Of a DNA stretch of 64,000 bases, positions 11,604 to 21,234 are shown piece after piece (position 1 is the first letter of the stretch; each line of letters starts with the position of its first letter). The DNA is from an uncultured Aquimarina sp. (GTDB taxonomy: Bacteria; Bacteroidota; Bacteroidia; Flavobacteriales; Flavobacteriaceae). Under the pieces are notes generated by a model, which saw only the letters and a list, made by a program, of their open reading frames with translations, had not been told where the DNA came from and did not search any database. Position numbers and translations under genes: made by a program. The stretch is taken from assembly GCA_947498455.1 (NCBI GenBank), contig CANMKK010000019.1:1-64000 (forward strand), given 5' to 3'.

Positions 11604-12335
11604 TTAGTGAGCCGAGTTGATTAAACGATAGCTTTTATAATTTGCTGTTAGTATCATTGTATTGGTTGCTGATGTTTTTATAAAATCACCAGGTAGTGGT
11701 ATTGTAATACCTTCCTCTAATGGTTTATGATCCAACTGAATTACCATACGTGCCATATCCATGGTTCTGGTATGTCCATCTTCTTCTATAAAAGGTACCA
11801 TGGCGGTAAAAAACAACTCTTGTTTTTTTATAAAATAGGTAGTAGGATCAATATAGAGTTTTACTTTACCATACGGGTTTTGAGGATTCTTTTGGGTACT
11901 TACCATTTCACAAATCCAGTTTCCGTTATCGGTTGTGATCTGAGTCTTATCATAGATTTTCAGAAAGCTTTTGATATCCAAAGGGGTGTGCATTTCTCCT
12001 CCCCCATTTTTATTGTTGGTATACCGAACTTCCTTTACTTCGTGGTCTATGATTAATTGAAAGTTAGGAAATTTAATAATCTCAGAATTAAATACCTTAA
12101 ACTGAGAAACAGCTCCTTTTTTGATCATCGTTCCGGTATAGGATTCAGTGATCGTATTTCCGGTAAGCCCCCTATGCATGGCATAGGTTACCTCTATTTG
12201 CTGCGATGCTACCTTGTTATACGCTTGTTGTACTTTAGTCAATATTTCTTTCGTTTCTTTATCCTGTGCCTGTTGTTCTTGTACAATTCCCAAACAACAG
12301 AAAATGACTATCATATACTGTAATAAATTCTTCAT
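11604..12335 (-). CDS. Secreted LolA-like protein, 243 aa
   Basis: Has a signal peptide (hydrophobic residues about 5-20, then QEQQAQD). The mature part has a helix with KEILTKVQQAYNKVASQQIEVTY followed by many short beta strands, including GTMIKKGAVSQFKVFNSEII and GKVKLYIDPTTYFIKKQELFF. This layout matches the open half-barrel fold of LolA/LolB-type lipoprotein carriers and related periplasmic proteins. Family assignment is by pattern only. Its ATG overlaps the stop of the LRR gene (TAATG at 12337-12333), implying translational coupling, and the RHS gene follows 9 bases later. It may chaperone or localise one of the giant neighbours in the periplasm. It might instead be a generic sigma-E-regulated envelope protein of the same fold, but the coupling argues for a role in this locus. 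Confidence 0.7.
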   Translation of the reverse strand: MKNLLQYMIVIFCCLGIVQEQQAQDKETKEILTKVQQAYNKVASQQIEVTYAMHRGLTGNTITESYTGTMIKKGAVSQFKVFNSEIIKFPNFQLIIDHEVKEVRYTNNKNGGGEMHTPLDIKSFLKIYDKTQITTDNGNWICEMVSTQKNPQNPYGKVKLYIDPTTYFIKKQELFFTAMVPFIEEDGHTRTMDMARMVIQLDHKPLEEGITIPLPGDFIKTSATNTMILTANYKSYRLINSAH

Positions 12336-15300
12336 TATTCCTGGGCATTAGTAAGTTTAGAATTTCCTGATCGAGTTTCCTGAATGGTAAATATTCCTGT
12401 TTCGGTTTCTTTCTTTACACGTATCAATCCCCCTTCCTGATCATATTCATAGAATGTCGCATAATTATTCTCATCCAACTCTGATACGAGTCGTTGCGTA
12501 ATCGGATCGTACACAAAGGTTTTCATATTCCCATCATAGGGGTGCATACGGATATCATCAAAGTATGCGTTTAGCAATGCATTCGAGTCATTCCCCTGGA
12601 GGCGACTTTCTAATCGAATCTGCATATTAGCTGCTTCTATAGGAATAATAAAATCGGCATATACCTGTTGCCATCCATCAATAATAGCTCCTTTGGGCCT
12701 AAATTCAACCTCATGGGTTTGTTGGGGAATATCTTTTCCATCTTTATCCCTATATCTTAGTTTTACTAATGAATTTGCATAATCCATGACCTGATAATTC
12801 GGGTCGGGCACGTATGTATATTCTGTAATTTGTTCTGCTATTCCCGAAGCCCCATTGCTACTAGTATCTATACCGGTTTCATCACAGGAATATCTACCTC
12901 CAACAATTCTAAAGGAAGAAGTCATATAAAATGTATTATTGTGAACAGATGTCCCTGTAAAAGTTAACTCTAATGAGGGATTATGTAGAAGAGGGTAATT
13001 ATATGAATAGATACGATCACTTCCTATCCTGCTACGTTTAACACGGGGAGTTACATATCTAAATTTGAAAGCATTATCCCCCGGAGTTAACGAAAATTCG
13101 AATCCAACCACTTTCTCCGCCCCCTGATTCTCCTGTGTCAGCGTATATCGTTTAAAATTATATATAGTTAGATTTTTATCGACAGCCCCTTTTATGAATG
13201 GAACCAATACATCAAACTCTCGCGTATCTGGTTTTGGAATATAAACGACAGGGATGTGAGTATCTTTAGGTTCGGATGATAATACCCTATCCTTTACATG
13301 GTTTAATAATTTAGTAAACGTATCACTTACCTCACTAAAACTCCTAATAACCGGATTGATAGCCTGTACTCCACTCTCCCGCACCCATGCATTGATGACA
13401 TATCGATTTCCCGGTTGTGGCCTGAACAGTTCACATCCCACTAACGAAGGAAGAGGTTCATTAAAAATTCGTACGGTTACCTGCTCTCTGGACGTACTAA
13501 TACAACATCCCAAAGCTCCGGGAGTACAGTCTCTACCTGTTTGCGCAGCATAATACACTCCTCCATCTATTAATACTTCTGATGATGAGTAAGCAATCCC
13601 TCCAAAAGGTGCATCGTACCAAAGGATGTTGCCTCCTATAGCTCTAAGGTCAGAAATATGTACGGTTTCATTCTCATTGATATAGAATGCCTGATTTCTA
13701 TTCGTGACCACAGGTGGTGGCACATCAAAAACAGCTACTGAAATGCGCATTCTCTTACTTTCATTTTCTGGTGTTGCAATTTCTCGCTGTGAAACAAAAT
13801 ATACCCCCTTATCTACTAAACCTTCTGCACTCTCATAGGTATCTGTTCCGGTCGCATTTTTATACCAAACCAGCTCATGATTGCTCAATACCATAAATCG
13901 CTGTGATAAATCGGCTATGGTCGCATCTTCTGATTTACAAAAGGGTTGCCAGGCATCTCCTTCTGGTTCGAATACCCCAACAAATACAGTTACTGCAAAC
14001 CGGCAACTGCCACTTCCTTGTTGTGCATAATAGCTTTTTCCATTTTCTAAGGCTCTTGTTGATTTTACAGATACTCCTCCGGATGCTTCTTCATACCATA
14101 CTATACCATTTCCTTGAGGTTTTAAATCACTAATTGTTGGATTCTTTGATATTAAAAAGGCCTGATATCCTAAATCACTTATATCGTGTTGGGTAATTCC
14201 GTATTCATATTCTATTTTAATCGCGATTCTATCCGTTCCGGAGCTTTCTTCTGCCCATAAGATACTGTTCTCTTCAAGTTCTATATCTGAAGCTAGTGGG
14301 TTTCCACCGCTTTGTGTTGCATACCAGCTAGCTATACCAGAAAATGGCGAAATTAGATCTCCTACCTTAGGGATGTCCGTCTGAGAAATACAAAACGATT
14401 GTGTATTGTGAATTACTGGATCTACGGCATCTGCAAGTTTTATGGTAATGACATGCCGGACCAGGGTTAAATTTTCTATAACGCTATTGGTAGCTGTAAA
14501 ATAGTAATCACCGATGTCATTTATGGTAATATTACTAATGTTTGTTTGACGTAGTGTAGTCGTTTTTACAAATTCATCTTCGTCTTTGTACCAATTATAT
14601 GTATTATTACTACTTGTCAAGGCCTCAGTAAACAAAGTAGCCTCTCCACCTAGGGTAACTTCAATAATCTCTCTTTTATCCACCATAGCCTGAGGTGCAT
14701 ATACATACGTACTTAGGTTATTCCTATACGCTGGATGTTCTGGTTCGAAGTCACTAAATACAAAGCGGTTATTCTGAATCTGTACATCTGTATTGGGTAC
14801 ATTAAAATCAGGAATCAAACGAGGTAAATCCCCTTCGAAACTATTCGCATCCAGATGTACACTATATAAGCCCGAAATTGCAGTGATTGTTCCCGGTATA
14901 CTCCCAGAGAAATTATTTTCTGATACCCAAAAAACTTCTAACTGAGATAGGTTTCCTATTTCATCGGCAATGGTACCTTGCAATTCGTTTTCTTGTAGTT
15001 TTATTTCCTTAAGAGAAGGGATCGCCCATAATCCAGCAGGAAGAGTTCCTTCTATTTTATTAACACTTAAATCTAAATAGCTAAGCTTCTGCAATCCTCC
15101 AATAGTAGATGGAATTTCCGAAGAAAATCGATTCATTCCTAAATCCAATACCTCCAGACTAGTCATCCTATCAATTGAATTCGGTATCGCACCTACCAAT
15201 ATATTCTCTCTTAGGTTTAAGGTTTCTAATCCTGATAAACTTGTAAGTGCAGAAGATAACTCCCCAATGATATTGTTTTGAGACAGGTCTACTACTTTTA

Positions 15301-18300
15301 AATCTACTAAGCCTTGTATAGAAGGTGAGATTTCTCCTCTCAGGTTATTATTTGGTAACTGAATTGCTGCTATCTTATAATCCGAGGTAACTGTAACCCC
15401 ATACCAATCACATACTTTAGAGGTGGGGTCATTAATCAACCAGGGTTGGTTTCCCGCTACTGTATTGATCCATCCATCTCCGTTAGTAGTTTGATAAAAA
15501 TCAATCAATGCCTGTCTGTCTTCTGCTGATACATCGCATGCTCCTGGTTCTACTATTTTTATTGTAACAACATTACGCTCTAGTAATAAATCATCCACCA
15601 CTGTATTGGTAGCTCTAAATATATATTCTCCGGCATCTTCTAATTTCACTTTGGATATAGTATACTCTCTATCTTCTGCTCCGTCTATTTTATTATACGC
15701 ATTGTTTACTTTCTTATACCATTGGTATCTATTATTATTACTACTTAAATATCTATTAGGCAATGTGATGGGTTGATCTACCTCTACATATATGGTTTCT
15801 TCTTTATCTACTTTGGCTTGAGGAGTGTACCTAAAGCCATTATTGCCTAGTTTTGTTTTGTATACATCAAATTCTGCTTCAAAATCAGAAAAAACAAACT
15901 TATTATTATACATCAATAAAAACCGTAGACCACTAAACTGTGAAAATTCTGATGGAATTTTACCACTCAAATGATTAGAGTGCATATTGAGATTTGTCAA
16001 TCTATTCATATTTGACATTCCAGAAGGGATATCTCCGGTCAATTCATTCGAGGCAACTACAAAACTTGTCATTAAAGTTAGATTCCCTATATCCGCAGGA
16101 ATAACTCCTCCTATTTTATTATTGAAAATATTAAAATGTGTCAAATTAGTTAATTGGGTAATACTTTCCGGAATAGTACCTCCTAAACCGTTATTCCCTA
16201 GTTGTAATTCTTTAAGATTAGTTAAATCCCCTATATCAGCCGGAATGGCACCATCCAGATTATTAGAAAATAATTTAAGTATTTGTAGGTTTCGAAGATT
16301 TACAATACTGTCAGGAATTCCCTTATTCAAATTATTAACGGATAAATCAACATGTTCTATCCCCAAAATATTCCCTAAACTATTAGGAATTATTCCTTCC
16401 AATTCATTTGATTGCAGCAATAGAAGTTTTAGGTTTTGAAGTTTACCAATATCCGATGGAATAAATCCTCCAATATTATTAAACGCTAAAATCAATTGTT
16501 CCAAGTTTGCTAGATCCACTATTTTTTCAGGGATATTACCAGATAAATTACAGCCAGATATGTTAAACTTTACGAGGTTGGTTAATTTTGCTATATCATT
16601 TGACAAAGCCCCTGTTAGTTCTTTATTTGCGTCTATTCTTATTTCTGAAAGATAGATTAAATTGTATATGCTTTGGCCTAATACACCATTTAGATCATTG
16701 CTTCCTAAATTAAGTTTAACTACTTTTCCATCTACTACGGTAACCCCGTGCCAATCACATACAGGTGCATCTGTTAACCAATTGGTATTATTTACCCAAT
16801 TAGCACCATTGGTACCGTTATATAAATCAATCAGTGCTTGTTTTTCTGTATTTGACACGCCACAGGTATCTCCTTCTGCAAGTACAGTTACTGAAATTGG
16901 ATTACGTCTAATGGTTAATCCTGTAACTGTAGTATTGGTTGCTTCAAGAAAATACATTCCTGAATCTTCGGCTGTAGGATTATTGATTACCAAATCCTTG
17001 CTATTGGCATTTTGTATTGGCAATCCATTCTTAAACCATTGATATTGATTAGCCGTACTGGATAATTGCGTACTTGTTAATGTAATCGTACCACCTAAAT
17101 CATAGTTTTCTATTGTTGCTTCATCTACAGCGTCTTGAGGGTTATAGGTAAAATTTAACGCATGATACGTGCTAAACTGTGCTTCAAAATCATTAAATAC
17201 AAAATTATTATTTTCTATGGCCAAGGTTTCTAATCCCGAAATTGAGGCTATAGATACTGGAACACTGCCTTGAAGATTATTTCCCTGGATATTGATCTTT
17301 TTTAAGGATGGCAATGCGGTAAATACATTAGGAAGTATCCCTAAAAGGTTATTATTGCTAAGGTTTAATTCTACCACTGTATTATTCTCCACCACAACAC
17401 CATACCAATCACATACGGCAGCATTGATATCTTCTACCAACCAGGGCTGATTGTTTGCTCTCGTATTTGTCCAATTTATACCATCTGTAGCTCCAAACAA
17501 ATTAATTAATGCCCGACGTTCTGTAATAGGAATGTTACAGTCATCTTTTACTTCTAACGTAATCGTATTACGGGTCAGAACAAGATCATCGATTATACTA
17601 TTGGTTACTACTACATAATACTGTCCTGCATCTGCCGGTGATGCGTTTTCTATAGTATAGTTTCTGGAAGTAGCTTCCGGAATCAATACACCATCCTTAT
17701 ACCACTTATAGGTATTGCTTGAACTAAATGGTGCTGAGGACAGGAAGATATTCTTTCCTACTGTAACCATCTTAATTTCTTCAGTATCCGTTTTGGCCTG
17801 TGGTGCGTAGGAATATAATGTATTTACATTTTGGAGGTATCCCGGATGTTTACTCTGAAAATCAGAAAAGATAAAATTGTTATTATCAAAAGTAAGTGTT
17901 TCTAATGTAGAACTTGGTGCTACAACAAATGGAATCGTTCCCGATAACTTATTAGAACTTAACCCCAAAAACTCTAACTGATTTAAACTAGTTAACTGCG
18001 GAGGTATATTCCCTTCTAACCTATTATTGTTTAAATCCAAACGAACTAGTTTGGTAAGAATTCCTAATTCTTTAGGTATTGCTCCGGATAACTGATTATT
18101 TGACAAATTTAAAATAGTCAGGTTTGCCAAATTACAGAACGCAATCGGAATCAGACCTGTCAATGTCCCATTATGACTTAGATCCATCACGGTAAGGTTT
18201 GATAAACTTCCTAATGTTGGTGATAATACGCCACTTAGATTATTATGATGTAATGACAAATATGTCAATTCTAATAAGGCTCCTAGCGAAGATGGTATTT

Positions 18301-21193
18301 CTCCTGTCAATATATTTGTATTCAAATCTAAAGATGTCAGATTCGATAAACTACTCATGGAAGAAGGAATCGTTCCTTGCAAGGCATTATTCTCCAGATT
18401 TAATTGTGTTACCTTTCCGTCTACTACTGTTACCCCATACCAGTTACATACTGGGGTATTTGGGCTCCAGAGTTGGTTATTGGCCAGCGTATTTGTCCAA
18501 TTTGCCCCATTGGTTGCATTATATAAATCCAGCAATGCTTGTTTCTCGGACTCTGAAACTCCACACGTATCTTCTTCAACTACTACTGCAATCGAATTAC
18601 GTGTTAAAGCTAAATTGTCTACAATGGTATTGGTCGCTACAAAATGATAGACTCCTGCATCTTCTGGTTGGGCTTCTGTAATCACTAAAATTTTATCCGA
18701 TGTCCCAGTAATTTCTTCTGTCGTTCCATTTACTGTTTTATACCATTTATAGGTGTTATGTTCACTTGTTAATGCAGTACTGGTTAATGTAATTGAAGAA
18801 TTGGGGATTACATATTTTGTTTCTACCTCATCTACCTTATCCTGAAAATTATAGGTAAAATCTTGCCCTAATTTTGTTTGATAGGCTACAAATTCTGCTT
18901 CAAAATCAGAAAAGACATACTTATTGCCTTCTATTCGCAATTCTTTAAGTCCTGTTATTTGATCAAACCGGGGAAGCATTCCGGAAAAATTATTCTTTTG
19001 AAGCTCAACCGTGTTCAAATTTGGTAATGCGGCAATTCCATTTGGTATAGCCCCTTCTAACATATTATCATTAAGATACAGCTGTTTTAAACTTGTTAAT
19101 TGTTGATATACTGCCGGAATGGCTTCTTCTAATTCATTTCCTCCTAAAGCCAAAATTTCTAGATTCGTTAAATTTCCGATATCAGCAGGCAAGGTTCCAT
19201 TTATTTGATTTCCTGTAATATTAAGGCGAGTTAAGGCTGTTAGTTCTCCTATTCGATTTGGAATTGTCCCTGTAAAATTGTTAGCTCCTAGCTCTAGATA
19301 ATTTAATGTTTTAAGGTCTCCAATAGTGTTAGGTATTGGACCAAAAAACTCATTGCCTTTTAGATGAATACGTAATATATTAGGTAGGCCTAATAACACT
19401 TCCGGAAATGATTCGGCATATCTATTATTTTCTAAGTTTAATACCTGTAAGGATGTTAACTGTGAAAATGTAGTAGGAAGTTGACCAGATAAGGTATTCC
19501 CCTTGACATTGAAAAGTATTAAAGTTTCTAAATCTCCAATAGCTACTGGAATACTACCCGATAGATTATTGTTTTCCAAATTTAATTGAGTTACTTTTCC
19601 ATCAACTACTATTACTCCATACCAATCGCATACAGGAGTATTCACATCCCAAAGGGCGTTATTGGCAACCGTATTTGTCCAATTATCTCCATTGGTACTG
19701 GTATAAAAATCTAACAACGCTTGTTTCTGAGATTCTGAAACACCGCAAGTATCTACAGGTTCGTTTCTTTCTGTAATTACTAGTGTTATTGGGTTTCTTG
19801 TGAGTGTATAGTCGGTTATTTTACTATTCGTAACTGTAAAGTGATACACTCCCGCATCTGTATCAGACGCATTGGTAATCACTAAATTTTTATTATCTGA
19901 ATTAGGAATTGCCACATTATTTTTATACCATTGATAGGTATTATTAGTACTTGTCATAGTACTAGTAAGGGTAATTGATTCTCCCTTAGCGATAGCTATA
20001 TTTTCTTCTTGATCTACTTTAGATTGTGACTTATAATAATATCGTGTAAAATGTTCTATATAGTTTGCATGTTCATCTTCAAAATCTGAAAACACAAATT
20101 TATTTCTCCATATAAGAAAAGTTTTTAGTTTTGATTGTTGTGCTACATTTATCGAAATTGGTCCATTTAGCTGATTCCCTTCAAAATCCATATAGGTAAT
20201 ATTAACCATTTGATTAAAAGAAGTAGGAATAGCCCCCGTTAATTGATTTTTTCCTAGCAGTAGTGTATGCATCTTTACCATATTCCCCATTGCGTCAGGA
20301 ATTTCACCACTTAACTGATTTTCTGTCAAATACAACCTTGTCATATTTATCAGGTTCCCAAAAGAATCGGGTATCACTCCTGTTAATTGGTTTTTATGTA
20401 AGGAAAGTGAATATAGCTTTGTTAAATTTCCCAACGACGTAGGAATAGTTCCTGTTAACTTATTCTCTGATATTGTAAAGGCTCCAAGATTAGACATATT
20501 TCCTAACTCAGTTGGCAATTCTCCTTCTAACTCATTCTTATCTAAATACAAAACACTAAGATTAGACAAGTTTCCTAAACTACTAGGGAGTGTTCCTTGA
20601 AGTTGATTAGATTCTAAGTACAATACTTTTAACTGTTGAAGATTTCCAATATCTAAAGGAATGAAACCACTTAATTGATTGTAGTTCAATGACAATCTTT
20701 CCATCTTTATAAGATTGGTCAAGGAAACCGGGATACTCCCAGTAAATTTACTTCTCGAAAGATCCATATTCTTAAGGTTCTCCAACTGACCTATCGCATC
20801 GGGAATCCCTCCAGAAAACGTATTTCTAGATAAAACTAGATCTGTAAGTCCTGATAAATTACCTATAGAAGCAGGAATGGTTCCTACTAGTGTATTTTTG
20901 TTTAACTGAAGCTTGGTAACTTTTCCTCCAGATACGGTCACTCCATACCAGGTATCCACGGTAGAATTGGGGTCATTAATCAACCAGGGTTGATTGTTTT
21001 CTACCGTATTTTTCCAGCTTGTTCCACCCGTAGCATCATATAAATCGATCAATGCCTGTCTTTCCTGAGGAGAGACTTGTGCTATTGATTCAAAACTTAG
21101 TAATATGAATAGAAGGAAGTTGATCAAATACCCAAAAAAGTGACTTTTAAAAACACAATTCTTAATTCCTTTTATATTTTTAACACGTTTCAT
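12335..21193 (-). CDS. Giant LRR and Ig-like repeat protein with C-terminal YD repeat, 2952 aa
   Basis: Secreted protein, with a signal-anchor-like hydrophobic stretch near residues 22-38. Six modules start near residues 41, 483, 878, 1218, 1443 and 1884. Each opens with a helical cap of type Q.ALIDLY..TNG..W, then WYGV, then plant-type leucine-rich repeats (consensus LTNL..L.L..N.L.G.IP), and ends in an Ig-like domain (about 80 residues, with YKWYK or YQWYK and an ED.G.Y core). From about 2260 to 2490 there are four short Ig-like units with F.I/C....I.DL....WY...GG. A carbohydrate-binding-like beta-sandwich follows, and at about residue 2900 a YD-type repeat (RLVSELDENNYATFYEYDQEGG) that links it to RHS proteins. 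No T9SS sorting domain at the C terminus. Likely an adhesion or target-recognition partner of the RHS protein; this is inference from order and architecture. Confidence 0.85.
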   Translation of the reverse strand: MKRVKNIKGIKNCVFKSHFFGYLINFLLFILLSFESIAQVSPQERQALIDLYDATGGTSWKNTVENNQPWLINDPNSTVDTWYGVTVSGGKVTKLQLNKNTLVGTIPASIGNLSGLTDLVLSRNTFSGGIPDAIGQLENLKNMDLSRSKFTGSIPVSLTNLIKMERLSLNYNQLSGFIPLDIGNLQQLKVLYLESNQLQGTLPSSLGNLSNLSVLYLDKNELEGELPTELGNMSNLGAFTISENKLTGTIPTSLGNLTKLYSLSLHKNQLTGVIPDSFGNLINMTRLYLTENQLSGEIPDAMGNMVKMHTLLLGKNQLTGAIPTSFNQMVNITYMDFEGNQLNGPISINVAQQSKLKTFLIWRNKFVFSDFEDEHANYIEHFTRYYYKSQSKVDQEENIAIAKGESITLTSTMTSTNNTYQWYKNNVAIPNSDNKNLVITNASDTDAGVYHFTVTNSKITDYTLTRNPITLVITERNEPVDTCGVSESQKQALLDFYTSTNGDNWTNTVANNALWDVNTPVCDWYGVIVVDGKVTQLNLENNNLSGSIPVAIGDLETLILFNVKGNTLSGQLPTTFSQLTSLQVLNLENNRYAESFPEVLLGLPNILRIHLKGNEFFGPIPNTIGDLKTLNYLELGANNFTGTIPNRIGELTALTRLNITGNQINGTLPADIGNLTNLEILALGGNELEEAIPAVYQQLTSLKQLYLNDNMLEGAIPNGIAALPNLNTVELQKNNFSGMLPRFDQITGLKELRIEGNKYVFSDFEAEFVAYQTKLGQDFTYNFQDKVDEVETKYVIPNSSITLTSTALTSEHNTYKWYKTVNGTTEEITGTSDKILVITEAQPEDAGVYHFVATNTIVDNLALTRNSIAVVVEEDTCGVSESEKQALLDLYNATNGANWTNTLANNQLWSPNTPVCNWYGVTVVDGKVTQLNLENNALQGTIPSSMSSLSNLTSLDLNTNILTGEIPSSLGALLELTYLSLHHNNLSGVLSPTLGSLSNLTVMDLSHNGTLTGLIPIAFCNLANLTILNLSNNQLSGAIPKELGILTKLVRLDLNNNRLEGNIPPQLTSLNQLEFLGLSSNKLSGTIPFVVAPSSTLETLTFDNNNFIFSDFQSKHPGYLQNVNTLYSYAPQAKTDTEEIKMVTVGKNIFLSSAPFSSSNTYKWYKDGVLIPEATSRNYTIENASPADAGQYYVVVTNSIIDDLVLTRNTITLEVKDDCNIPITERRALINLFGATDGINWTNTRANNQPWLVEDINAAVCDWYGVVVENNTVVELNLSNNNLLGILPNVFTALPSLKKINIQGNNLQGSVPVSIASISGLETLAIENNNFVFNDFEAQFSTYHALNFTYNPQDAVDEATIENYDLGGTITLTSTQLSSTANQYQWFKNGLPIQNANSKDLVINNPTAEDSGMYFLEATNTTVTGLTIRRNPISVTVLAEGDTCGVSNTEKQALIDLYNGTNGANWVNNTNWLTDAPVCDWHGVTVVDGKVVKLNLGSNDLNGVLGQSIYNLIYLSEIRIDANKELTGALSNDIAKLTNLVKFNISGCNLSGNIPEKIVDLANLEQLILAFNNIGGFIPSDIGKLQNLKLLLLQSNELEGIIPNSLGNILGIEHVDLSVNNLNKGIPDSIVNLRNLQILKLFSNNLDGAIPADIGDLTNLKELQLGNNGLGGTIPESITQLTNLTHFNIFNNKIGGVIPADIGNLTLMTSFVVASNELTGDIPSGMSNMNRLTNLNMHSNHLSGKIPSEFSQFSGLRFLLMYNNKFVFSDFEAEFDVYKTKLGNNGFRYTPQAKVDKEETIYVEVDQPITLPNRYLSSNNNRYQWYKKVNNAYNKIDGAEDREYTISKVKLEDAGEYIFRATNTVVDDLLLERNVVTIKIVEPGACDVSAEDRQALIDFYQTTNGDGWINTVAGNQPWLINDPTSKVCDWYGVTVTSDYKIAAIQLPNNNLRGEISPSIQGLVDLKVVDLSQNNIIGELSSALTSLSGLETLNLRENILVGAIPNSIDRMTSLEVLDLGMNRFSSEIPSTIGGLQKLSYLDLSVNKIEGTLPAGLWAIPSLKEIKLQENELQGTIADEIGNLSQLEVFWVSENNFSGSIPGTITAISGLYSVHLDANSFEGDLPRLIPDFNVPNTDVQIQNNRFVFSDFEPEHPAYRNNLSTYVYAPQAMVDKREIIEVTLGGEATLFTEALTSSNNTYNWYKDEDEFVKTTTLRQTNISNITINDIGDYYFTATNSVIENLTLVRHVITIKLADAVDPVIHNTQSFCISQTDIPKVGDLISPFSGIASWYATQSGGNPLASDIELEENSILWAEESSGTDRIAIKIEYEYGITQHDISDLGYQAFLISKNPTISDLKPQGNGIVWYEEASGGVSVKSTRALENGKSYYAQQGSGSCRFAVTVFVGVFEPEGDAWQPFCKSEDATIADLSQRFMVLSNHELVWYKNATGTDTYESAEGLVDKGVYFVSQREIATPENESKRMRISVAVFDVPPPVVTNRNQAFYINENETVHISDLRAIGGNILWYDAPFGGIAYSSSEVLIDGGVYYAAQTGRDCTPGALGCCISTSREQVTVRIFNEPLPSLVGCELFRPQPGNRYVINAWVRESGVQAINPVIRSFSEVSDTFTKLLNHVKDRVLSSEPKDTHIPVVYIPKPDTREFDVLVPFIKGAVDKNLTIYNFKRYTLTQENQGAEKVVGFEFSLTPGDNAFKFRYVTPRVKRSRIGSDRIYSYNYPLLHNPSLELTFTGTSVHNNTFYMTSSFRIVGGRYSCDETGIDTSSNGASGIAEQITEYTYVPDPNYQVMDYANSLVKLRYRDKDGKDIPQQTHEVEFRPKGAIIDGWQQVYADFIIPIEAANMQIRLESRLQGNDSNALLNAYFDDIRMHPYDGNMKTFVYDPITQRLVSELDENNYATFYEYDQEGGLIRVKKETETGIFTIQETRSGNSKLTNAQE

Positions 21194-21234
21194 GTAAAGT
21201 ATATTTCTTTATTATCGTTTTCTGTGAGTTCTAT

